10,869 bases of DNA from Flavobacteriales bacterium UBA1995 (GTDB lineage: Bacteria > Bacteroidota > Bacteroidia > Flavobacteriales_D > Sanyastnellaceae): assembly GCA_002336475.1 (NCBI GenBank), contig DDCX01000114.1:23894-34762 (forward strand). The letters are read 5' to 3'. Positions 1 through 5,010 of the stretch are shown one piece after another (position 1 is the first letter of the stretch; each line of letters opens with the position of its first letter). A program made the position numbers and the translations under genes. The notes beneath the pieces were generated by a model. The model was not told the DNA's origin. It did no database searches and saw only the letters and a program-made list of their open reading frames with translations.

Positions 1-536
1 CCGTCGTGGCCCTTGGCGATGTTGTTGATGAGCTCCATAATGAGGACTGTCTTGCCCACACCAGCACCACCGAATAGACCAATCTTACCACCCTTGGAGT
101 AAGGCTCGATAAGGTCGATCACTTTGATGCCCGTTGTCAAGATGTCCGTACTGGTGCTCAATTCCTCGAACTTCGGAGCAGCTTGGTGAATCTCACGTGG
201 ACCTGCGCTGGCAACCTTGCCCCCGTCAATACCATCGATGGCATCTCCGGTGACGTTGAAGAGGCGGCCCTTGATGGCCTCACCAGTCGGCATGCTCATG
301 GCACGGCCCATCAGGCGGGCCGTCATTCCGCGGCGAAGACCCTCAGTCCCGTCCATCGCAATGGCACGGATGGTATCCTGTCCGATGTGCTTTTGGCACT
401 CGAGAACAAGTGGGGGTTGACCTTCCCGATCGACCTCAAGGGCCTCGAGAATTTTGGGCAGTGACGCGTCCGCGGGGAAACTAATGTCCACAACTGGACC
501 GATGACCTGGGTGATGGAACCTAAGTTTTGGCTCAT
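1..536 (-). CDS. atpD: ATP synthase F1 beta subunit, N-terminal part (partial)
   Basis: Catalytic beta subunit of the F1Fo ATP synthase, which makes ATP at the inner membrane using the proton (or sodium) gradient. The ATG at 534-536 opens [20 protein letters not shown], the typical beta-barrel start of the family. About 178 codons are present before the left window edge, out of roughly 460-505 in complete proteins. The segment [21 protein letters not shown] (residues 82-102) is followed by an insertion seen in Bacteroidota beta subunits, then by APKFEEL (120-126). The Walker A loop GGAGVGKT lies at residues 156-163, with the nucleotide-binding Lys at 162 and Thr at 163. No frame break is seen. 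No Shine-Dalgarno sequence precedes the start, as is common in Bacteroidota. In this phylum atpD is usually followed by atpC and lies apart from the other atp genes; atpC would be beyond the left edge. It is divergent from ribF. Confidence 0.98.
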   Translation of the reverse strand, partial: MSQNLGSITQVIGPVVDISFPADASLPKILEALEVDREGQPPLVLECQKHIGQDTIRAIAMDGTEGLRRGMTARLMGRAMSMPTGEAIKGRLFNVTGDAIDGIDGGKVASAGPREIHQAAPKFEELSTSTDILTTGIKVIDLIEPYSKGGKIGLFGGAGVGKTVLIMELINNIAKGHD

Positions 537-590
537 TGTAGCGAGGATTAACGCTTGATGGAGTGAGCCTTTCGGCCCTTGATTTGGGCG

Positions 591-598
591 CAAAATTA
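591..598 (-). promoter_or_regulatory. Candidate atpD promoter, -7 element (TAATTTTG)
   Basis: On the minus strand the sequence TAATTTTG matches the Bacteroidota primary sigma factor -7 consensus TAnnTTTG exactly. It lies 54 nt upstream of the atpD ATG, which would give a leader of roughly 45-50 nt. A matching -33 TTTG is not present at the usual spacing (the sequence there reads GATGTCAG), so the call rests on the -7 element and its position only. Confidence 0.4.
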
Positions 599-727
599 AC
601 CCAAACAGGCGACCTGCTGACATCTCTATGCCCTTCTCCCTCTAAACGAGTTTTCAACGCCTGTGAATTCGCGCCAAAAAGCACCCTTTTGGACGCACCC
701 TCGCTTGACCATCCTAACTTAGCAGCA

Positions 728-1723
728 GTGCGCATTCACCGAGGACTTCCCCACTTTCCGCCCGGCCAACGGCGCATTGTGACCACAGGCACCTTCGACG
801 GCGTGCACCTGGGCCACAGAGCGCTGCTCGATTGGATGGTACAAAAAGCCCGAGAGGAAGAATCCGAAACCGTCGTTCTGACGTTCGACCCCCACCCGCG
901 CCAAGTGCTGTTCGGCGATGCCAGCGGACTCGAATTGATTCAATCCATGGGCCAACGTGCAGCTTGTTTGGCTCAAACCGGGCTTGACCACCTTGTCATT
1001 CAACCCTTCGACCGTGCGTTTTCGAGGCTCAAGCCCGAAGAGTTTGTCCGTGACGTTTTGGTGGAAGGCCTTGGCACCACCACCATTGTAGTGGGACATG
1101 ACCACCGTTTCGGCGCAGGCCGCGAAGGCGATGTGGAACTGCTTCGGGCCTGCGGCGAGACTTTTGGTTTCAACGTGCAGCACATTCCCGCCCACATCGA
1201 AGGCGAACTCACAGTATCCAGCACCAAAGTCCGGCAGAGGCTGCGCGATGGAGACCTGACCGCAGCCCATGCCTTGCTCGGTCGCCGGCACGCTTGGCGT
1301 GGAGAAGTCGTGGCCGGAGACGGAAGGGGACGAACGTTGGGATTCAGAACCGCCAACCTCGCCGCCACAGAACCTCACCAGCTCCTTCCTGCAGAGGGCG
1401 TGTATGCAGCGAAAGTGGCGCTGGTCTCCGATGAAGAGCGCTCGGAAAACAATGCCCCGGCGCCACAAACTTGGGGTGGCATGGTCAACATTGGGCCCCG
1501 TCCAACCTTTGACAGCCCCACCGGCAAACCCACTGTGGAAGTGCACTTGTTTACTGCTGAGAGCCCCAACCTTTACGGTACAGAGCTAGAGGTGGTGTTT
1601 GTAGAGCGCATGCGGGACATCCAAAAGTTTGACGGCCCACAGGCCCTCATAGGCCAGCTCAAATCCGATGCGGAAAACGCCCAGCGCATCTTGGGACAAG
1701 AAGGAAGCCATGGCCTGCGTTAA
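728..1723 (+). CDS. ribF: Bifunctional riboflavin kinase / FMN adenylyltransferase (FAD synthetase)
   Basis: Cytoplasmic enzyme that phosphorylates riboflavin to FMN and then adenylates FMN to FAD. I chose the GTG at 728 (331 aa), because the family starts about 20 residues before the GTFDGVHLGH motif, here at residues 21-30. The open frame continues upstream to an ATG at 563, but those 55 extra residues do not look like the family. The adenylyltransferase domain shows TFDPHP, VVGHDHRFGAG and SSTKVR (164-169). The C-terminal flavokinase domain shows GRGRTLGF, the PTF motif and VEVHLF with the probable catalytic Glu at 271, then LYGTELEV and a typical RibF C-terminus. One oddity is GFRTAN (205-210), where the family usually has GFPTAN. 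Usual family length is about 305-315 aa. It is the first gene of a plus-strand operon. No FMN riboswitch is visible upstream; a weak promoter-like TAACTTAG at 715-722 would imply an almost leaderless mRNA. Confidence 0.95.
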   Translation: MRIHRGLPHFPPGQRRIVTTGTFDGVHLGHRALLDWMVQKAREEESETVVLTFDPHPRQVLFGDASGLELIQSMGQRAACLAQTGLDHLVIQPFDRAFSRLKPEEFVRDVLVEGLGTTTIVVGHDHRFGAGREGDVELLRACGETFGFNVQHIPAHIEGELTVSSTKVRQRLRDGDLTAAHALLGRRHAWRGEVVAGDGRGRTLGFRTANLAATEPHQLLPAEGVYAAKVALVSDEERSENNAPAPQTWGGMVNIGPRPTFDSPTGKPTVEVHLFTAESPNLYGTELEVVFVERMRDIQKFDGPQALIGQLKSDAENAQRILGQEGSHGLR

Positions 1724-1730
1724 TCACAAC

Positions 1731-2351
1731 ATGAACAGGCTCTTGGCCCCCTCTTTGGGCATGGCACTCACCGTGCTGTCCATGTGCCTTGGGCCTTACC
1801 ATGTGTCGGCGCAGTCCAGTGTCCCCTGGGATACAGCAAAGGTTTGGACGGACTACGATGCGGCACTTCAACGCCCTGAACAGGTGTGGCGCCTGCACCT
1901 TACAAAACGCAAGTGGAAAGACGTTGATGTGAGGCTGAGAAGGTTCCGGCAGTTGAGAGAAATCGTCCTCGACAAAAACAAAATCGACAGCCTGCCTCCT
2001 TGGATTGGGGAGTTTGAGCATTTGGAAAGGCTCAGCATACGCGGCAACAAACTCACCAACATTCCACAAGGCTTGCTGAACCTCTCCAACTTGAGGGAGT
2101 TGGACCTCTCCGACAACGAAATCGAAGGGATTCCTGAGGACATTGACGCCTTGGTAAAGCTTGAGAGGTTGTTGCTCTGGTCGAATGTCATCGGCCATTT
2201 CCCCCCCTCCTTAAGCCACCTCGCATTTTTGGAAGAGCTCGACCTGCTCAACAACGAAATGTCGGTGGATGAGCAAATCTGGGTAAGAGAACTGTTGCCG
2301 GGCCGGCGGTTGTCATTTAGTCCCCCTTGCCAATGTCAATTCAACGACTGA
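1731..2351 (+). CDS. Exported small leucine-rich-repeat protein, function unknown
   Basis: Predicted periplasmic or surface protein of 206 aa. The ATG at 1731 lies 7 bp after the ribF stop and opens a good Sec signal peptide: MNR, a hydrophobic core at residues 4-22 and probable cleavage after VSA-27. In-frame starts at 1668 and 1710 would put extra residues ahead of it and overlap ribF. After a short linker (28-51) and an entry repeat (52-74) come five LRRs starting at L75, L98, L121, L144 and L167. Their conserved Asn residues at 83, 106, 129, 152 and 175 keep an exact 23-residue period, and several repeats carry the IPxxL or LPxxI turn typical of bacterial LRRs. The C-terminus has a CxC pair (200, 202), perhaps a cap. 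There is no T9SS C-terminal sorting domain and no convincing lipobox. Such proteins usually act through protein binding; no partner can be named. It is probably co-transcribed with ribF, and the next gene overlaps its end by 19 bp. Confidence 0.9.
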   Translation: MNRLLAPSLGMALTVLSMCLGPYHVSAQSSVPWDTAKVWTDYDAALQRPEQVWRLHLTKRKWKDVDVRLRRFRQLREIVLDKNKIDSLPPWIGEFEHLERLSIRGNKLTNIPQGLLNLSNLRELDLSDNEIEGIPEDIDALVKLERLLLWSNVIGHFPPSLSHLAFLEELDLLNNEMSVDEQIWVRELLPGRRLSFSPPCQCQFND

Positions 2352-2875
2352 ACCGCGTTCCCGTGGTCATTTTAACAGGGGTTGAAAACGCCGGCAAAAC
2401 AACCCTTTCAGAAGGTTTGGCGGCAGCCTTGCAGTGGGACTTGATTCCAGAGGCGGCACGAACCGACAAGCGCGTACTCGAGGGAAACGCAGACCAGACG
2501 CACCTTCAGCAGATGCTGGAGCAATTCAACCACAGCCTGGTGAAGCTCCTGTCCACCGCCGAGAAAGGGATTCTATGCGACACCGGTGGATTGGTGCTCG
2601 ACATGTGGTCACAACATGCCTTTGGAAAAGGCCTAGAAGGAGCCGAATTCGCCATGAAGCAGGCCCAACTCCATCTGCTGTGTCAAACCCTGCCTAGATG
2701 GGAGCCTGATCCACTCCGCAACATGCCCGTTTACGCAGACCGGGTGAACCTCGAAGGCGCCTACCGCAAGAGGCTCATCCGCATGGAGCTTCCCTTTTCC
2801 GAGCTCCCACCTGAGGAACCTTCCGGGCGACTTCAACAGGCCCTGGACTTCATTCACAAACATTGCCCATTGTGA
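2333..2875 (+). CDS. NadR-like P-loop kinase (AAA_28 type), probable nicotinamide riboside kinase
   Basis: Protein of 180 aa resembling the kinase domain of NadR, which phosphorylates nicotinamide riboside to NMN. The Walker A loop GVENAGKTT is at residues 16-24. It is followed by IPEAAR (38-43), a DxxxxxxQ...F segment (45-65), CDTGGLVLDMW (82-92) and a C-terminal WEPDPLRN motif, all in the family order. The NMN adenylyltransferase and helix-turn-helix domains of enterobacterial NadR are absent, so this is a stand-alone kinase. Compared with the family as I remember it, some usual residues differ: EYAR is EAAR, DTD is DTG, and the Asp before PW is missing. The ATG at 2333 was chosen; a TTG at 2327 is the only nearby alternative. 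The gene overlaps the LRR gene by 19 bp and pnuC by 4 bp, implying translational coupling. The PnuC neighbour supports a role in NAD salvage, but the substrate is inferred. Confidence 0.85.
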   Translation: MSIQRLNRVPVVILTGVENAGKTTLSEGLAAALQWDLIPEAARTDKRVLEGNADQTHLQQMLEQFNHSLVKLLSTAEKGILCDTGGLVLDMWSQHAFGKGLEGAEFAMKQAQLHLLCQTLPRWEPDPLRNMPVYADRVNLEGAYRKRLIRMELPFSELPPEEPSGRLQQALDFIHKHCPL

Positions 2876-3423
2876 ACCCTTCCAACACCAAGCAGCGCTG
2901 GATGGAAGCCGCGGCCGTTTTGCTCAGCCTTGCATATACGTGGGGCTATATCCAAGGATGGACACCGTGGTGCTTTGTTCCAGCAGCCCTTGGGTCAGGC
3001 CTGCTCGCATGGCTGTGTTGGCAGCGCAACATCCAGGCCGAAGCGGCCTTGCAAGGGTTCTATGTCGCCTTTGCGTTCTACGGCGCTTGGCTGTCTGGAA
3101 GCCCACAAGATTGGACCCCACAAGAAGCCACCGCAGGGTTTCATTTAACCGCCACTGCAACTGCGGCACTGTTCACCTTGTTGCTCGCCCGCATTTTGCG
3201 CAAGCGCACCACAAGTGCATTGCCAGGCTGGGACGCCTTTACCACAGTGTTCAGCCTTTGGGCCACTTGGTTGATGGTCAACAACCACCATGCCAACTGG
3301 GCTTACTGGATCGCCATCGATGCTGCCGCCGTTTACCTCTACGCAAAGCGCGGCCTTCCAATGGGGGCCGCGCTCTACGCCATCTATCTCGCGATGGCCA
3401 TTATGGGTTGGTTTAACGGGTAA
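2872..3423 (+). CDS. pnuC: PnuC-family vitamin transporter, probably for nicotinamide riboside
   Basis: Inner-membrane transporter of 183 aa with about seven predicted membrane helices (near residues 11-26, 31-48, 58-74, 88-108, 118-135, 141-157 and 163-181). The C-terminal half carries the PnuC signature: NWAYWIAIDAAAVYLYAKRG, then ALYAIYLAMAIMGW. PnuC proteins work by facilitated diffusion, with the substrate trapped by phosphorylation inside the cell; the overlapping NadR-like kinase would do this for nicotinamide riboside. The GTG at 2872 was chosen because it overlaps the kinase stop (GTGA), a classic coupled arrangement; a TTG at 2863 is less likely. PnuT (thiamine) and PnuX (riboflavin) are close relatives that cannot be told apart by eye, and ribF sits in the same operon, so riboflavin is a possible alternative substrate. 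The gene ends 6 bp from the end of the convergent tonB. Confidence 0.88.
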   Translation: MNPSNTKQRWMEAAAVLLSLAYTWGYIQGWTPWCFVPAALGSGLLAWLCWQRNIQAEAALQGFYVAFAFYGAWLSGSPQDWTPQEATAGFHLTATATAALFTLLLARILRKRTTSALPGWDAFTTVFSLWATWLMVNNHHANWAYWIAIDAAAVYLYAKRGLPMGAALYAIYLAMAIMGWFNG

Positions 3424-3429
3424 GTCCCA

Positions 3430-4137
3430 TCAACGGATGATGAACTTTACTGGGATGGTGTACTGAACACTCACCGGCTTGCCCTGCTGTCGTCCAGGCT
3501 CAAAGTCCGGCAGCGAACTCACCACGCGAAGGGCTTCAGCATCCAGTCGAGGGTCCACCGGGCGAAGCACCCTGCCCTCTCTCACCTTGCCGTCCTTTCC
3601 TACAACAAAGTAGACGAAAACCGTACCCTGGATTCCCGCATCTTTGGCGATGGGAGGGTACTTGGTGTTGGAGCTCACGTATTTGATGATCTCCAACTGG
3701 GTGCATTGGTCACGCTCGGTGCCCGTCTTGCTTTTGCAAGGGCCAAAGCCAGGCATGTCCTCTACAATCATGAAGGGAATGTCTTCTTCTTCCACTTCCT
3801 CTTCTTCGACCTCGATGATCTCGATTTCAGTGTCCTCGTCGATTTCGATGTCCTCAATGACAAGCTCCTCTTCGATTTCTTCTTCGTCATCCACGATTTC
3901 AATCACCGTCGTCTGTTGCGGAGGTGGTGGTGGAGGGGGAGGGGGAATCACATTCACTGGGATGACCTCGTCCTCGAGGAGGTCGACCTCAAAATCGAGG
4001 GCCCGAATGATGTTTACATCGTAGCTGGTCCATGCCAGAGCGGCGAGGAGCAGAGAGAGCACCGAAACAAATCCGATGGACCTCCAGGTCCCCCGTTTGT
4101 TTTCGAGATCAGCTTGTGGTGTCTTGCGTGGCTGCAT
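3430..4137 (-). CDS. tonB: TonB-family energy transducer with poly-proline and acidic spacer
   Basis: Inner-membrane anchored periplasmic protein of 235 aa that carries proton-motive-force energy from ExbB/ExbD-type motors to outer-membrane proteins. Residues 1-19 are cytoplasmic and positively charged, followed by one membrane helix (about 20-37). The periplasmic spacer has nine prolines (65-73) and then a strongly acidic Glu/Asp/Ile stretch (80-119). Next come two cysteines, C134 and C145, which Bacteroidota TonBs often have and which may form a disulfide. The C-terminal TonB domain follows: YPPIAKDAGIQGTVFVYFVV, VLRPVDPRLDAEALRVVSSLP and VQYTIPVKFIIR. It is the last gene of the sprA-gcvH-vanZ-tonB operon, 45 bp after the VanZ-like gene. 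No Shine-Dalgarno site precedes the ATG; the leader instead carries a copy of the anti-Shine-Dalgarno sequence. A partner receptor cannot be assigned. Confidence 0.93.
   Translation of the reverse strand: MQPRKTPQADLENKRGTWRSIGFVSVLSLLLAALAWTSYDVNIIRALDFEVDLLEDEVIPVNVIPPPPPPPPPQQTTVIEIVDDEEEIEEELVIEDIEIDEDTEIEIIEVEEEEVEEEDIPFMIVEDMPGFGPCKSKTGTERDQCTQLEIIKYVSSNTKYPPIAKDAGIQGTVFVYFVVGKDGKVREGRVLRPVDPRLDAEALRVVSSLPDFEPGRQQGKPVSVQYTIPVKFIIR
3920..3945 (+). repeat. G-rich low-complexity tract encoding the TonB proline run
   Basis: On the plus strand this is a run of GG groups separated by single A or T bases, ending in two runs of five Gs; it is the template strand of the proline codons of tonB. 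The spacing would allow a two-layer G-quadruplex, and such a tract is prone to copy-number slippage in steps of one codon. Only the sequence pattern is seen; folding is not shown. Confidence 0.6.
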
Positions 4138-4148
4138 GAAAGGAGGTG
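4138..4148 (-). promoter_or_regulatory. Anti-Shine-Dalgarno-like sequence directly before the tonB start
   Basis: In the mRNA direction the 11 nt immediately before the tonB ATG read CACCTCCTTTC, identical to the conserved 3' tail of 16S rRNA. The site therefore cannot pair with the ribosome as a Shine-Dalgarno sequence would; it has the opposite polarity. The match is certain but a function is not known. It could pair with purine-rich leaders or be chance. Confidence 0.4.
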
Positions 4149-4182
4149 TTGCTGGGCCTTGCTTTTCGAAGGGCCAAATTAA

Positions 4183-4614
4183 TCAAAGGGGTTTCTTACC
4201 AATAGGCCACATCAAATACAATGCCCGAAATGCGAAACCGGAAATGCACAGCCCCAAGAAATCTGCTGCCAAATCCCAAGGATCACTGCCCCTACCGGGG
4301 AATACAAGCCCTTGGGCTGCTTCTAAAATTCCCGCCAAAATCATGCCTCCAGCGATGACCCACCACCATGCATGGCGGCAAGCGGCACCTGCACCACCAC
4401 CTTTTCGGAGCGCAATTAGGGCAGAAGTTCCAAAAACAGCGAAGAGTCCCGCATGCAACACGGTGTCCAAGCGCCAATTCATCCACCAGTCGTGTGCGCC
4501 CAATTCACCACCCGGCATGGCATGCAAAGCCACCACCGCCAAACCCAAAAAAACCGTGGGAAAGGCGCGGCGCCATCGGGCTTGACTTCGGGTTTCAGCC
4601 GACCTCCGCGGCAT
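4183..4614 (-). CDS. VanZ-like small integral membrane protein
   Basis: Membrane protein of 143 aa with four predicted helices (about 17-34, 50-69, 83-101 and 119-136). VanZ-family residues are visible: [15 protein letters not shown] (D50, H54), GILEAAQG (E98, Q101), R108 and DLAADFLG (D114, D118). In most relatives the last motif has Asn where D118 stands. VanZ itself gives low-level teicoplanin resistance, but most chromosomal members have no known function, and resistance should not be assumed here. The ATG at 4614 makes the gene overlap the end of gcvH by 20 bp, so the two are probably translationally coupled. The arginine-rich N-terminus before the first helix fits a cytoplasmic start. 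As far as I recall, small VanZ-like genes often lie between gcvH and tonB next to sprA in Flavobacteriia, which suggests a cell-envelope role. Confidence 0.85.
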   Translation of the reverse strand: MPRRSAETRSQARWRRAFPTVFLGLAVVALHAMPGGELGAHDWWMNWRLDTVLHAGLFAVFGTSALIALRKGGGAGAACRHAWWWVIAGGMILAGILEAAQGLVFPGRGSDPWDLAADFLGLCISGFAFRALYLMWPIGKKPL

Positions 4615-4972
4615 AAGCCTCGGCCGTCAACAAGTGGCCCATGTTAGGTTCCCCTTGCAGTTTGATCTTAACGACCCAACCTGCGCCGTAGGGATCCTCA
4701 TTGATCAAGGCGGGATTGTCTTCGAGTTCGGCGTTCAGCTCCATCACCGTTCCTGCGATGGGCATAAACATATCGCTGACCGTTTTCACGGCTTCAATCG
4801 TTCCAAAAACGGCGTCCACATCCAAGGTTTCATCCTCGGTTTCAACTTCGACAAAGACGATGTCGCCCAATTCTGATTGGGCAAAATCCGTGATGCCCAC
4901 AGTGGCCACGTCACCCTCGACGCGCACCCATTCGTGGTCCTTGGAATAGCGGAGTTCCTGAGGGATGTTCAT
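4595..4972 (-). CDS. gcvH: Glycine cleavage system H protein (lipoyl carrier)
   Basis: Small cytoplasmic protein of 125 aa that carries the aminomethyl group of glycine on a lipoyl arm between the P, T and L proteins of the glycine cleavage system. The start [20 protein letters not shown] and the following [18 protein letters not shown] are typical. The lipoylated lysine is K63 in [12 protein letters not shown]. The C-terminal [18 protein letters not shown] is also family-like, and the length is normal (about 125-130 aa). The genes for the T and P proteins are not in the window. The start codon is 38 bp after the sprA stop, without an obvious terminator or promoter between, so co-transcription with sprA is likely; the end overlaps the VanZ-like gene by 20 bp. 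H protein can also act as a donor in lipoyl relay, which might explain a stand-alone gene. Confidence 0.97.
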   Translation of the reverse strand: MNIPQELRYSKDHEWVRVEGDVATVGITDFAQSELGDIVFVEVETEDETLDVDAVFGTIEAVKTVSDMFMPIAGTVMELNAELEDNPALINEDPYGAGWVVKIKLQGEPNMGHLLTAEAYAAEVG

Positions 4973-5010
4973 GGCCGCAATGTAAAACAGCCGCGCATCT
5001 CTTGCGGGAT

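Noticed and set aside
563..727. Upstream extension of ribF from the ATG at 563 (55 extra residues)
   Set aside because: The added residues do not resemble RibF N-termini, and the family starts close to the GTFDGVHLGH motif. The GTG at 728 fits better and leaves room for promoters.
537..727. FMN riboswitch before ribF
   Set aside because: None of the conserved FMN aptamer blocks can be seen in the 191-bp intergenic region.
719..1546. Antisense frame of 275 codons opposite ribF
   Set aside because: Lies wholly opposite a clearly recognised gene, and its translation has no family-like motif; typical shadow frame in GC-rich DNA.
1776..1790. Possible lipobox (LSMC) in the LRR signal peptide
   Set aside because: The residue before Cys is Met rather than Gly, Ala or Ser, and a better signal peptidase I site (VSA-Q) follows.
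4154..4175. Imperfect hairpin GGGCCTT...AAGGGCC between the VanZ-like gene and tonB
   Set aside because: It has a central mismatch and is followed by no T run on either strand, so it is not supported as a terminator.
4076..4585. Plus-strand frame of 169 codons passing an AAAGGAGGTG sequence
   Set aside because: The Shine-Dalgarno-like site lies inside the frame with no start codon at the right distance, and the frame runs opposite tonB and the VanZ-like gene.
4183..4614. Glycopeptide resistance gene vanZ
   Set aside because: Only the family fold is matched; no other van genes are present and the setting is a T9SS operon.
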